A DNA stretch of 64,000 bases from Marinomonas hwangdonensis (GCF_003721245.1 NZ_RIZG01000002.1:473912-537911), one strand, 5' to 3'; shown: positions 1 through 8,670, numbered from the stretch's first letter. Notes: generated by a model from the sequence alone, not told the origin. Numbers and translations are program-made.

Positions 1-181
1 TTAAGTACGCGATAACAGAAAGGGGGAAAACCGTCATAACAGCGACAGAAGGTATGTTTGTTCCCTGCTCTGATGACAAGCGCCCCAAAAACTCGATGGG
101 CGTAGAAGCATACCAGAGCACACCCACCAACATCTGAAGGATAAAAGCGAACACGACAGCCTTGTAATTTATTTTGTACAC
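1..181 (-). CDS. Small membrane protein, DUF1761-like, 3' end outside window
   Basis: Partial gene running off the left edge; 60 residues are visible. Translation from a GTG at 181 gives a hydrophobic segment (about residues 8-24, containing VLWY), a polar stretch and a second hydrophobic segment. The pattern of N-Y-K-A-V, a hydrophobic helix and an L-W-Y motif resembles the start of DUF1761 membrane proteins, which have about four helices and no firm function. The GTG is preceded by GAGG at a 5-base gap, so the start is plausible. It is separate from the next gene, which ends at 214. Identification is tentative because only the N-terminal half is visible. Confidence 0.45.
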   Translation of the reverse strand, partial: MYKINYKAVVFAFILQMLVGVLWYASTPIEFLGRLSSEQGTNIPSVAVMTVFPLSVIAYL

Positions 182-213
182 ACCTACCTCAACTATTCAT
201 TAAATCCAATTGA

Positions 214-1101
214 CTATGGGCTTTTACTGGCCTGACAAAGCTGTTTTACTAGCGTTCGCAACTTAGAGCGCCAAGGACGTTGTTTTATACCAAAATGATT
301 AAATACCCTACGGCATGACAAAGATTGGCGTTTCATGATGGTAATATCATCGATTTGGAGAAATGAATCCGTAATCACTTCCACATCAACTTGCTCTTTT
401 GGATTAAATTGACTGGATGTAGCAACAATCGCTTCAACCAAACCAACCCAACTGATTTCTTCTGCGCAGCAATAATGATAAATGCCCGTATTTTGAGAGC
501 CATAATGCCCTTGATTCACCATGGAGAGCACCACGCGACTTAAATCAGACACAGGAGTTGGGCTGCCTATCAAATCGTCCTTATAAGCCAGATTAACACC
601 ATCTTGGATCAAACCCAGCGTTCGACAAACAAAATCGTCACCCTTACCACTAAAAAGCCAGCCAGTTCGCAGCACAATATTGTCAGGATTACTCAACACT
701 ATGGATTCTGTTTTAACCAAAGCTAGTGCGTAAGGATCAGTACTGTCTGGAGTATCCGTCTCGGCATAAGGTGCATCCTTACTGCCCGAAAATACTCTTG
801 CGCTACTAATCATGATCAGAGGTTTGCCCGTCTGCTTACTTAAATACTCTAGCGTTGATTGAAACTTACCGTAGTTGTCTTGAAGGGCAAGTCGTAGACT
901 CAAGGCATCAATCACCACATCGTACTTTATGGCCTCCAGCTGAGGCAGCTGATTCCGATCAAGCAACATAGATTCATCAGGGCAAACCCATTCAAACCCA
1001 GGCTTGCCTTCAGAAAATGACAACAGAGACGAGCCGACTTCGGTATTACTCCCCAGCAATAAAACACGAATAGGAGCATTGATATCTTGTGAATTGTTCA
1101 A
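214..1101 (-). CDS. RmlD-like NAD(P)-dependent sugar-nucleotide reductase/epimerase family protein
   Basis: 295-residue extended short-chain dehydrogenase. The N-terminus has a Rossmann strand (IRVLLLGSNTEVGSSLL) with a degenerate glycine motif. It is followed by the SDR core ISSARVFSG near residue 99, Y..AL.K near residues 128-135 in place of YxxxK, and the LRTGWLFS and GSPTPVSDLSRV blocks typical of RmlD (dTDP-4-dehydrorhamnose reductase). No rmlABC genes are nearby, so a rhamnose role is not implied. The start is a TTG overlapping the tatD stop (TTGA), preceded by GAGG at about 8 bases, which suggests translational coupling to the upstream TatD gene. The substrate cannot be assigned. Confidence 0.7.
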   Translation of the reverse strand: MNNSQDINAPIRVLLLGSNTEVGSSLLSFSEGKPGFEWVCPDESMLLDRNQLPQLEAIKYDVVIDALSLRLALQDNYGKFQSTLEYLSKQTGKPLIMISSARVFSGSKDAPYAETDTPDSTDPYALALVKTESIVLSNPDNIVLRTGWLFSGKGDDFVCRTLGLIQDGVNLAYKDDLIGSPTPVSDLSRVVLSMVNQGHYGSQNTGIYHYCCAEEISWVGLVEAIVATSSQFNPKEQVDVEVITDSFLQIDDITIMKRQSLSCRRVFNHFGIKQRPWRSKLRTLVKQLCQASKSP

Positions 1102-1877
1102 AGTAAATCCTCATTCCACTTAGGAAAAACACTTAGCAGGTTTTCATAGGCCTGACGTGTGACCTGATCGACATCTTCTTCTCTTATGTTGGCAATGTGC
1201 TGCACAATACAAGGAAGAGACAAGGGGGTATTTGTCTGCCCCTGAAAACCACTGATTGGCATATCAGGCGAATCCGTTTCAAGCACATAGTCTCTAGCGT
1301 CTAAAGACGCCAGTACGCGATGCGCTTTTTTGGCCCGAGGATACGTCACAGTACCGCCAATGCCCAACACAAAACCCAGCGCGGTGAATCGCTTGGCCTG
1401 TTCAAGGCTGCCATTAAAAGCATGAACAATACCGCCCCTATCAAAACCACCTTGCCGTAAGCACTTTAATACCAAATCATAACTCTTTCTTGCGTGCAAT
1501 ATAACAGGCAATCGTAACATCTTAGCCACACTGAGCTGGCGCAATAAATACGCCTTCTGAATATCCATATCAACCGCTCCCGGCCAACAGTCCAGACCGA
1601 TTTCACCGACCGCCATAACACGCTCAGTGTCACACTGTTCAGCGAGCCCATCTATCTGCTTCAAAGTGGCTTCTCGCAAAAAGTACGGATGCAAACCATA
1701 AGCAACACGCCAAGTCGGATAACGCTTAACCAAATGATTAATCTTCCCCCAACTCTCGAACCGCGTGGCAGGCACCAAAAAACCCGACACACCTTGCTCG
1801 GCACATCGAACCATTAGTTCATCACGCTGGCCATCGAAAACGGCTAAGTCAAGATGGCAGTGGCTATCAATTAACAT
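1098..1877 (-). CDS. TatD family metal-dependent hydrolase (YjjV-like)
   Basis: 259 residues, full length for TatD proteins. All metal ligands of the TIM-barrel are present: H6-x-H8 (DSHCHLD), E92 (VGEIGLD), H128 (ILHARK), H152 (IVHAFNG) and D202 (ETDSPDMP). The blocks GGTVTYPRA and PDMPISGFQGQ match the YjjV branch more closely than TatD or YcfH. The family comprises DNA 3'-5' exonucleases and D-aminoacyl-tRNA deacylases; which activity applies here is unknown. The gene is the first of a two-gene unit with the RmlD-like gene, whose start overlaps its stop. Confidence 0.85.
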   Translation of the reverse strand: MLIDSHCHLDLAVFDGQRDELMVRCAEQGVSGFLVPATRFESWGKINHLVKRYPTWRVAYGLHPYFLREATLKQIDGLAEQCDTERVMAVGEIGLDCWPGAVDMDIQKAYLLRQLSVAKMLRLPVILHARKSYDLVLKCLRQGGFDRGGIVHAFNGSLEQAKRFTALGFVLGIGGTVTYPRAKKAHRVLASLDARDYVLETDSPDMPISGFQGQTNTPLSLPCIVQHIANIREEDVDQVTRQAYENLLSVFPKWNEDLL

Positions 1878-1927
1878 AGAAAAAACATACGCTTATAGTT
1901 TATTCAACAACATCGCCCTAAAACGAC

Positions 1928-1975
1928 ATCACTACTCACCTTAAAAACACAATCACTACTTACCTTAAAAACAAA
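1928..1975. repeat. Imperfect tandem duplication, 2 x 24 bp
   Basis: Two adjacent 24-bp units (1928-1951 and 1952-1975) begin ATCACTACT and share ACCTTAAAAACA. They differ at two positions (C/T at 1937/1961 and C/A at 1950/1974). They lie between the tatD start and the pckA terminator. No protein or known element is evident. Confidence 0.8.
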
Positions 1976-2003
1976 AAAAGCCGTGCAAACGCACAGCTTT
2001 TTG
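1973..2003 (-). terminator. Rho-independent terminator of pckA
   Basis: On the minus strand a 12-bp stem (arms at 1991-2002 and 1975-1986, one G-U pair, loop 1987-1990) is followed by a run of T corresponding to the A-run at 1973-1979. It lies about 20 bases past the pckA stop. Confidence 0.9.
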
Positions 2004-2021
2004 TGAACGAGTATTTGTATA

Positions 2022-3578
2022 CTAGAGAGACGGGCCTGCCTTGACAATACTCTCTGACACAGAATCAAACTTCTTGAAGTTTTCAACAAACTGAGAAATT
2101 AAGTTTTTCGCTTGTGCTTGATAAGCCGCTTGATCAGACCATGTTTTACGTGGATTCAACAACGCAGTATCAACACCAGGCACCTGTGTTGGCACATCTA
2201 AGTTCACATCATCCAAGTGCTCTGTCTCAGCGCCAATAAGGGCACCAGACTGTATAGCCGCAATCACTGCACGAGTTGTTGGAATGCTGAATCGCTTGCC
2301 GCCTTGACCATGTGCACCGCCGGTCCATCCAGTATTAACCAGATACACCTTGCTGCCAAACTCTTCAATACGCTTGATCAATAGATCCGCATAAACATCG
2401 GCAGAACGCGGGAAGAAAGGCGCACCGAAACAGGTAGAGAACGTCGATTTGATACCCGTTCCAGCACCCATTTCCGTAGAACCAACCAAGGCTGTGTAAC
2501 CACTCAAGAAATGGTAAGCCGCGGCTTCTTTTGTCAAGATTGAAACTGGCGGTAATACTCCTGTTAAATCGCACGTCAAAAAGATAATAGCGTTTGGTTC
2601 CCCAGCGCGGTTATCCGCTGCACGTTTTTCAATGTGCTCACGAGGGTACCCTGCGCGGCCATTTTGAGTCAGTGACGTGTCCGTGTAATCGGCAACACGC
2701 GTATTCGCATCTAACACGACGTTTTCAACAATGGTACCAAACTTGATCGCATCCCAAATGATAGGCTCGTTCTTCTGAGACAAATCGATGGTTTTAGCGT
2801 AACAACCGCCTTCGATGTTAAATACAGTATCTTTGCCCCAACCGTGCTCATCATCGCCAATCAGGAAACGCTCTGGATCAGCCGATAGAGTCGTTTTACC
2901 CGTCCCTGACAAACCAAAGAATAAAGTCACGTCACCTTCTGTTCCGACGTTCGCGGCACAATGCATCGGTAATACGTCATGAGCGGGCAATAAATAGTTT
3001 TGCACAGAGAACATGGCTTTTTTCATCTCACCAGCGTAACGCATACCCGCGATAAGCACTTTACGCTCAGCAAAGTTTAGAATCACGCAGCCATCGGAGT
3101 TAGTGCAATCACGATCAGGCTCACAAACAAAATCTGGCGCATTCAGAATTTGCCATTCAGATTTATCTGATGGGTTATATATATCAGGACGAATGAATAG
3201 ATTACGACCAAACAAATGATGCCATGCCGTCTCAGTACGCATCACAACAGGCAAATAGTATTCGTCGCCCGCCCCCACATGAATGTGAGAAACATAAGAC
3301 TCTTTGCCATTAAGATAAGCAGATACACGGTCCCACAACGGTGCAAACTTTTCTTCTGGGAAGGGGCGATTTACCGGCCCCCAATGAATACTGTCTTTGC
3401 TAGATGCCTCTTCCACAATGAAGCGATCCATAGGTGAGCGTCCGGTGCGAGCTCCTGTTTCAACGACTAAAGCGCCATTGTCTGCAAGAACACCTTCGCC
3501 GTTTTGCAAAGCCTTTTCGACGAGTTGCGGCGTCGTTAAATTTGAGTGAACAATGGTTACGTCTGATGCGGCGTTCAT
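2022..3578 (-). CDS. pckA: Phosphoenolpyruvate carboxykinase (ATP)
   Basis: 518 residues, near the usual 520-540. It catalyses oxaloacetate + ATP to phosphoenolpyruvate + CO2 + ADP, the first committed step of gluconeogenesis, in the cytoplasm. Visible motifs are the substrate loop [10 protein letters not shown] (residues 44-53), the kinase-1a P-loop [11 protein letters not shown] (222-232), the kinase-2 metal-binding block GDDEHGWG (241-248) and [15 protein letters not shown] near the C-terminus. The P-loop type and length identify the ATP-dependent rather than the GTP-dependent enzyme. The ATG at 3578 has AGAGGA about 9 bases upstream. It is monocistronic with its own terminator, behind a long AT-rich upstream region shared with gnd. 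Confidence 0.97.
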   Translation of the reverse strand: MNAASDVTIVHSNLTTPQLVEKALQNGEGVLADNGALVVETGARTGRSPMDRFIVEEASSKDSIHWGPVNRPFPEEKFAPLWDRVSAYLNGKESYVSHIHVGAGDEYYLPVVMRTETAWHHLFGRNLFIRPDIYNPSDKSEWQILNAPDFVCEPDRDCTNSDGCVILNFAERKVLIAGMRYAGEMKKAMFSVQNYLLPAHDVLPMHCAANVGTEGDVTLFFGLSGTGKTTLSADPERFLIGDDEHGWGKDTVFNIEGGCYAKTIDLSQKNEPIIWDAIKFGTIVENVVLDANTRVADYTDTSLTQNGRAGYPREHIEKRAADNRAGEPNAIIFLTCDLTGVLPPVSILTKEAAAYHFLSGYTALVGSTEMGAGTGIKSTFSTCFGAPFFPRSADVYADLLIKRIEEFGSKVYLVNTGWTGGAHGQGGKRFSIPTTRAVIAAIQSGALIGAETEHLDDVNLDVPTQVPGVDTALLNPRKTWSDQAAYQAQAKNLISQFVENFKKFDSVSESIVKAGPSL

Positions 3579-4073
3579 GTTGCTTAATCCTCTGAACTAT
3601 AAAAAGATTGTCTGATGTTTTTTTATTATTATGATGAAGTTTTTCCAGTAATAAACATGTTAACAAAACAATCTAAGAAAACATATTGTTATAACTATAT
3701 GTTATTTTATTACCATTTTGAAACTTTATTATAAAATATAAAGCATTGATATTATTGGTATTTTCAAAAATACACCAAGAAAAAACACCAATTTAACCTC
3801 GATCTAGAGGTTAAATTAAGAGCCTTTTTGGTAGTTTTTTTTCTTTCTTGTTATCTTTATACAATCTGGGATTTTTTTCACAAACTCATCAGATAAAAAT
3901 GCCATTAGCCCATTTCGCTGCATTCATTTAGAAAAGCGGCAAACGCCTAGGTTTTAAGCAAAAAAACCGAATATTTTGTTTTTTCTTCACCTTAAAAGGT
4001 CCTGAAAAATTCTGCTTCGTGGTAAGATTCTTACTTTAATTCCCCCCCGTTTTCAGAAGGTTGATCGATATTT
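3579..4073. other. AT-rich divergent intergenic region pckA / gnd
   Basis: 495 bases with no convincing ORF. It should hold the divergent promoters of pckA (minus) and gnd (plus). Besides the perfect dyad at 3791-3816 there is a smaller dyad, GTATTTT/AAAATAC, at 3758-3773 flanked by TTGG and CCAA. A poly-C run (about 4044-4050) precedes the gnd leader. No confident -35/-10 pair could be chosen in the AT-rich sequence. Confidence 0.6.
3791..3816. promoter_or_regulatory. Perfect 10-bp inverted repeat, candidate operator
   Basis: Arms ATTTAACCTC (3791-3800) and GAGGTTAAAT (3807-3816) flank GATCTA. No T-run follows directly on either strand, so a protein-binding site is more likely than a terminator. 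Its position between pckA and gnd would suit a regulator of central carbon flux, but the binding protein is unknown. Confidence 0.5.
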
Positions 4074-5597
4074 ATGTTAAACACAAATCAGAACTGCAAT
4101 ATTGGATTTGTCGGCTTGGGTGTCATGGGTAAAAGCTTGGCTTTAAATTTAGCCGACCACGGCTACCGAGTTGCAGGCTTTGATCTTGACACGCATAAAA
4201 TACAAGACGTTTTAAATACCGAGGCCGCCGAACGCATAGACCCTAGCGCAGAAGCCCGCATTATTGGCTGTTCTGACATGAAAGAAATGCTTTCCCATCT
4301 TGTCAAACCTCGCGTTATTGTTGTACTTGTGCCAGCCGGCAAACCGGTTGATGCCGTTTGCCAGAGTTTAATCGAAGCAGGCTTAGAAGCTGACGACATT
4401 GTGGTTGATTGTGGAAACAGTCAATGGACAGACACTATTCGTCGCGAGGCGGAATACAAAGAAAAATTCAAATTCTTTGGCACCGCCGTATCAGGTGGCG
4501 AGGTCGGTGCACGTTTCGGCCCATCTCTCATGCCCGGTGGCGATGCTAATTCCTGGAAATACCTACAACCCATGTGGGAAGCGGTCGCCGCTAAAGTTGA
4601 TAAAAATGGTAAGCCGATCGAAAGCAACACACCGGGCAAACCGGTTACTGAAGGCGAGCCATGCACCGCGTATCTAGGGCCAAATGGCGCAGGCCACTAC
4701 GTCAAAATGGTACACAATGGTATTGAGTACGCGGACATGCAGCTTATTTGTGAAGCCTACCACTTGCTGCGCTCTTTATTAGGTTACGAACCGGAAGAAA
4801 TTGGTAAATTGTTTGAAAAATGGAATCAGGGTGTACTAAATAGTTACCTCGTTGAAATCAGTGCTGACATTCTTCAACAATACGACCAAAAAACCGGTGC
4901 ACCACTTGTTGATATGATTCTTGATAGCGCTGGGCAAAAAGGTACAGGCCGTTGGACGTCTATCAGCGCAACACAAATGGGTGTACCAGCGGGCATCATC
5001 AGCGAATCCGTTTATGCTCGTGCATTGAGCACTCTAACGGGCGAGCGAGAGTTGGCCGCAGGCAAGCTTACCGCTGACGTGGAAAGCGGTGAAATAGCCG
5101 CCGAAGACGTGGAAAAAGCCATTGAAGAGGCACTCTACTGTGCAAAAATCTGTGCTTATGCACAAGGTTTCCAGATCATGCGCGCCGCTCAAAAAGAATA
5201 TGATTGGACATTTAACTTCAGTGATATAGCGAAAATTTGGCGCGGTGGCTGCATCATTCGAGCCTCTTTCTTACAAAAGATCGCTGATGCGTTTGATGAG
5301 AATCACGAGCTTGAAAACCTGTTATTGAGCGATTACTTCGCTGATGCTATGGCGAAAAAACAAACAGGTTTGCGTAAAGCCGTTGTGCTTGCCGCACAAT
5401 CAGGTATTCCTACTCCGTCGTTCTTCTCCGCCTTGGCGTATTTTGACGGCTACCGCTCTGACGTATTGCCCGCTAACTTATTGCAAGCACAGCGCGATTA
5501 CTTTGGCGCACACACCTATGAACGAGTTGATGCAGAACCAGGGCAGAAATTCCACACGTTTTGGCAAGAAGAAGGTCGACCTGAGCGTAAAGCTTAA
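4074..5597 (+). CDS. gnd: 6-phosphogluconate dehydrogenase, decarboxylating
   Basis: 507 residues, about 35-40 longer than the E. coli enzyme. It converts 6-phosphogluconate to ribulose 5-phosphate and CO2. Family blocks are GFVGLGVMG (11-19), CGNSQW, VSGGEVGARFGPSLMPGG, the catalytic GAGHYVKMVHNGIEYADMQ with the active-site Lys, KGTGRWTS, and the C-terminal ANLLQAQRDYFGAHTYER. Part of the extra length is a short insertion before EGEPCTAYLG. Where E. coli has F-N-R-S to grip the NADP 2'-phosphate, this protein has F36-D37-L38-D39, an acidic loop usual in NAD-dependent Rossmann folds. NAD preference is therefore inferred. AGAAGG lies rather far (about 13 bases) from the ATG. Its own terminator follows. 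Confidence 0.95.
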   Translation: MLNTNQNCNIGFVGLGVMGKSLALNLADHGYRVAGFDLDTHKIQDVLNTEAAERIDPSAEARIIGCSDMKEMLSHLVKPRVIVVLVPAGKPVDAVCQSLIEAGLEADDIVVDCGNSQWTDTIRREAEYKEKFKFFGTAVSGGEVGARFGPSLMPGGDANSWKYLQPMWEAVAAKVDKNGKPIESNTPGKPVTEGEPCTAYLGPNGAGHYVKMVHNGIEYADMQLICEAYHLLRSLLGYEPEEIGKLFEKWNQGVLNSYLVEISADILQQYDQKTGAPLVDMILDSAGQKGTGRWTSISATQMGVPAGIISESVYARALSTLTGERELAAGKLTADVESGEIAAEDVEKAIEEALYCAKICAYAQGFQIMRAAQKEYDWTFNFSDIAKIWRGGCIIRASFLQKIADAFDENHELENLLLSDYFADAMAKKQTGLRKAVVLAAQSGIPTPSFFSALAYFDGYRSDVLPANLLQAQRDYFGAHTYERVDAEPGQKFHTFWQEEGRPERKA

Positions 5598-5625
5598 TCT
5601 CGATCTCTGCTGAAGAAGTACAAAG

Positions 5626-5659
5626 AACGCTGGCTTAGACAATAAGCCAGCGTTTTTTT
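5626..5659 (+). terminator. Rho-independent terminator of gnd
   Basis: Perfect 12-bp stem AACGCTGGCTTA / TAAGCCAGCGTT with a 5-base loop (5638-5642), followed by seven T (5653-5659). It ends at the stop codon of the convergent trmJ gene. Confidence 0.95.
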
Positions 5660-6377
5660 ATTTCATCTTCTTTTCCATTGAAGTCAGCATACCCCTGAGC
5701 ATACCCAACTCCTGCTGATCTAACCGCGAACGCTGAAATAAGCGACGAAAACGCGTCATGACCTGCATGGGCATTTCAGGATCGAGAAATTCGGTTTGTA
5801 CTAACACTTTTTCAAGATGCTCTAGTAGATAATCAATTTGCGCGACATTCGCCGCAGGCACATCCCACTTGCTGGCCACTACGGGGGCGTCTTTCATCAG
5901 TAAAGACTTCATACGCAACTCGTAGGCGATTACTTGCACAGCAGCACCTAAATTTAAAGAGCTAAAGCTTTCAACAGAAGGAATGTGCACGTGATAATTA
6001 CAACGTTGCAACTCTTCATTGGTCAAGCCACGGTCTTCTCTACCAAACACAAACGCTGTTACCAACCCTTCGTCAAACACCAAATCTGCCGCCTGTCTTG
6101 GATCGACCAAAGGCCAAGGAATATTTCGCTCTCTGGCGCTGGTTCCAATCACCAGCTGACAATCTGCTAAAGCCTCTTCTAAAGTAGACACCACGACAGC
6201 ATTGTCCAATATATCGGTTGCCCCCGAAGCTCGACTGATTGCTTCATCACTGGGGTAGTCTTTTGGCGCAACCAGATAAAGATCAGCTAACCCCATATTT
6301 TTCATAGCACGAGCCGCAGCACCTATGTTGCCAGGATGCGATGTATTAACGAGAACAATTCTTACAGTATTTTGCAT
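5658..6377 (-). CDS. trmJ: tRNA (cytidine/uridine-2'-O-)-methyltransferase TrmJ
   Basis: SPOUT-family methyltransferase that 2'-O-methylates position 32 of tRNA anticodon loops using SAM. From the ATG at 6377 (MQNTVRIVLVNTSHPGNIG) it is 239 residues, close to the 246 of E. coli TrmJ; the reading frame stays open 18 codons further upstream without a better ribosome site. Diagnostic blocks are SHPGNIGAAARAMKNMG, GTSARER, FGREDRGLTNEEL and SSLNLGAAVQVIAYE, which form the SPOUT knot. It is divergent from suhB, the same neighbour as in E. coli, which supports orthology of both genes. Confidence 0.93.
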   Translation of the reverse strand: MQNTVRIVLVNTSHPGNIGAAARAMKNMGLADLYLVAPKDYPSDEAISRASGATDILDNAVVVSTLEEALADCQLVIGTSARERNIPWPLVDPRQAADLVFDEGLVTAFVFGREDRGLTNEELQRCNYHVHIPSVESFSSLNLGAAVQVIAYELRMKSLLMKDAPVVASKWDVPAANVAQIDYLLEHLEKVLVQTEFLDPEMPMQVMTRFRRLFQRSRLDQQELGMLRGMLTSMEKKMK

Positions 6378-6661
6378 GTTATGGGGTACCCATTTAAACG
6401 GTCGAACTTTAGTGATAAAAAACTCAAGCATCTTAACAGATATTTATCACAAAGCCCTATATTGGTTAGTTTTTCACCAAAACTTCACTAGCAAAATCCA
6501 CGCTGTTACGCTAGAATCCGCGCTCTTATTTAGGCTCTCGGTTTGATCTTGCATTTTGCTCAGGTGAAACGGAGACAGCTCGCTCTTTAACACTTTATTT
6601 GGCAACTTATCGTCTTATGACGGTATGTGCATTTTAATGACGGAATAATTGACGGTAAATT

Positions 6662-7450
6662 ATGCAACCTAGAATCAATGTCGCACTTAAAGCAGCCCGT
6701 GCTGCTGCAGAATACATAGTTCACTCACAAGAGAAGCTTCTCTTTGACAAAGAGCAAGGCCAATCGGCAGAACAAGTTTATAGCACCGTTTGCTCTGGTG
6801 CAGAACGCAGCATTGTTTACCACCTTGAAAAAGCCTACCCAGCAGACACCATTACGACTCGCCTTCAAGGCACAGTCCAAAATGGCAGCGAAGGGGAATG
6901 GATCATTGATGCCATCCAAGGACAGCACTTGTTTTCTCGCGGCCTAACAGGCAACGTGATCACCATGAGCTACCTAGTTGCCGGTAAAGTCGAGCACGCT
7001 CTTGTGCTTAATCCTCACACTAAAGACGAGTTTTACGCCAGTAAAGGTCGTGGTGCTTATCTAAACAACTCACGTATTCGTACCAGTTCAGCTCGTACTC
7101 TTGACAAAGCAACGGTCGCGGCTCAATTTCCAGCCACAGATCGCTTGGCACCTTTTGCGTCTGGCCAATTTGCCATCCTTAGCGAACTTGCAGATCAAGG
7201 CGCTCGAGTGATGATGCAAGACGCTCCTGCCCTGATGCTAGCCAACGTAGCCGCAGGCCGTCTTGATGCCGCTTGGGGTATCAAATTGCAAGAATGGGAA
7301 GTTCAAGCGCCGTTATTTATTGCAAAAGAAGCTGGTTGCTTATTCGCTGGCTTTGATGGCTCACCTAGCGTTGCTAAAGGCGATCTGCTCTGCGCAGCGC
7401 CACGCCTGTTTAAAGTGCTATTACCTGTTCTTAACAAACACCTTAATTAA
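6662..7450 (+). CDS. suhB: SuhB homologue, inositol monophosphatase fold with degenerate active site
   Basis: 262 residues, colinear with SuhB (start MQPRINVALKAARAAA; blocks GKVEHALVLNP, DEFYASKGRGAYLNN, ANVAAGRLDA, LLCAAPRLFK). In E. coli SuhB acts as a Mg-dependent phosphatase and, separately, as a NusA-binding partner in rRNA antitermination. Here the metal ligands are mostly lost. The E. coli D44 site is C44 (YSTVCSGAE), the E67 site is T (ITTRLQG), the DPLDGT motif reads D83-A-I-Q-G-Q so D87 is Q86, and the D212 site is E213. Only D83 is clearly kept. The reading frame is intact and the position beside trmJ is the orthologous one. I infer a non-catalytic SuhB kept for its RNA/transcription role. 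Confidence 0.9.
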   Translation: MQPRINVALKAARAAAEYIVHSQEKLLFDKEQGQSAEQVYSTVCSGAERSIVYHLEKAYPADTITTRLQGTVQNGSEGEWIIDAIQGQHLFSRGLTGNVITMSYLVAGKVEHALVLNPHTKDEFYASKGRGAYLNNSRIRTSSARTLDKATVAAQFPATDRLAPFASGQFAILSELADQGARVMMQDAPALMLANVAAGRLDAAWGIKLQEWEVQAPLFIAKEAGCLFAGFDGSPSVAKGDLLCAAPRLFKVLLPVLNKHLN

Positions 7451-7510
7451 GAACATAAAGCGCTTTCATTTCATGCACTTTCGCTTTCAGTGCAGTCTGA
7501 GATAAAGACA

Positions 7511-7550
7511 AAAAAAGGACGCTTTCCACTTAGGATAGCGTCCTTTTTTA
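7511..7550 (+). terminator. Rho-independent terminator after suhB
   Basis: Stem AAAAAAGGACGCT (7511-7523) / AGCGTCCTTTTTT (7537-7549) with a 13-base loop. The A- and T-runs on both sides make it potentially bidirectional, serving the minus-strand gene that ends at 7615 as well. Confidence 0.9.
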
Positions 7551-7614
7551 TTGACCTAATGCACTGATATTTCAGCCTTATTCAGTACTCACAGGTGTTT
7601 AGCCTTACTGGTGT

Positions 7615-8670
7615 TTAATGTTTGTGATGGCTGTGTTCATGATGGTGATGATGCAGATCATCTTCATCAAAATGGCTATGGTCTGGCGCGCTTTCACCGG
7701 GGTAATACAAACCTATGTCTTGACGAATTTCATCCAGTGTCGCAATCAATTCAAGACTGTCTTGCCAGCTGTGATTAGGGCTCTGAAATACCCCTTCTTC
7801 TAAGCATCGGTTTACCTCATCCACTTCGAATTGGTAACCATTGCCAGGAAAATCGAACTCCACAGCTCGCTCTTTGTTGTCTGCCGTCACAATTCGACAC
7901 GATTTGGCTTTGAACCATTCAGAGTCTATTTCAATATAGCCTTTAGAGCCTGACAAGATCGCACGATTAGGGTTATGAGAAATCAGTGAGGCATCCAAAG
8001 AAGCAAGCTGTCCAGCTTCCCAGCCCAGTAAAATCTGTTCGAATAAATCAACGTCTGTGTCCCCAATCACCGCTTGGTTTTGCACAAAATCGGGTTTCCC
8101 GAAAAAGAGCTGCGCCAAAAAAACAGGGTAAATACCAATATCCAACAAGGCACCACCACCCAACTCGAGATTCAGCAGACGATGATTTGGACCCGTGGGT
8201 GCCAAGGTATTAAAACTGGCTTGGATGCTATTTAAATTACCAATTTCGCCTTCTTCAACCCAGTCAATCACTTGTTCAATCACGGGGTTAAAGCGTGTCC
8301 ACATGGCTTCCATAACAAACACTTCGTGCTTTAAAGCCAAATCGTAAAGCTCTTTAGACTGCTCATAATTGATGGTAAAGGGTTTTTCACACAACACAGC
8401 TTTGCCTGCCAAAATACACGCTTTCGTCAATCCATAATGGTAAACATGAGGGGTTGCGATATAGATAACATCCACTTCGTTGCTGTTGATTAGCGAAAAG
8501 TAATCAAAGAAAGCCAATTCAATATCAAACTCGGCAGAAAACTGATCGGCCGACGCCTTATTGCGAGAAGCCACAGCACGAAGCTCACCCCCTTTGACGT
8601 GACAAAAATCACTCGCAAATGCACGCGCGATTTGACCTGTACCAATAATACCCCAGCGTATTGTCTTCAT
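7615..8670 (-). CDS. Gfo/Idh/MocA family NAD(P)-dependent oxidoreductase with His-rich C-terminal tail
   Basis: 351 residues from the ATG at 8670, chosen because GAGAGGAAAG lies 4-8 bases upstream; an in-frame extension of 20 codons lacks this. The N-terminal Rossmann fold begins IRWGIIGTGQIARAFASDF. The family blocks IYIATPHVYHYG and VLCEKPFTINYEQ (EKP catalytic Lys) follow, then GGGALLDIGIYPV in the substrate domain. The substrate is unknown; sugars, inositols and dihydrodiols are typical. The last 27 residues are an added tail rich in His and acidic residues, ending HHHHHEHSHHKH, not part of the family fold and probably able to bind Ni, Zn or Co. Next gene upstream is yceH. Confidence 0.85.
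   Translation of the reverse strand: MKTIRWGIIGTGQIARAFASDFCHVKGGELRAVASRNKASADQFSAEFDIELAFFDYFSLINSNEVDVIYIATPHVYHYGLTKACILAGKAVLCEKPFTINYEQSKELYDLALKHEVFVMEAMWTRFNPVIEQVIDWVEEGEIGNLNSIQASFNTLAPTGPNHRLLNLELGGGALLDIGIYPVFLAQLFFGKPDFVQNQAVIGDTDVDLFEQILLGWEAGQLASLDASLISHNPNRAILSGSKGYIEIDSEWFKAKSCRIVTADNKERAVEFDFPGNGYQFEVDEVNRCLEEGVFQSPNHSWQDSLELIATLDEIRQDIGLYYPGESAPDHSHFDEDDLHHHHHEHSHHKH

Noticed and set aside
1..36. TTA at base 1 read as the stop codon of a minus-strand gene
   Set aside because: That frame meets another stop at 34-36; the coding frame of the left-edge gene is a different one and stays open to the edge.
4399..4677. Open frames inside gnd on both strands (also near 4421-4666)
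   Set aside because: They lie wholly inside a well-supported gene and show no family resemblance or ribosome site.
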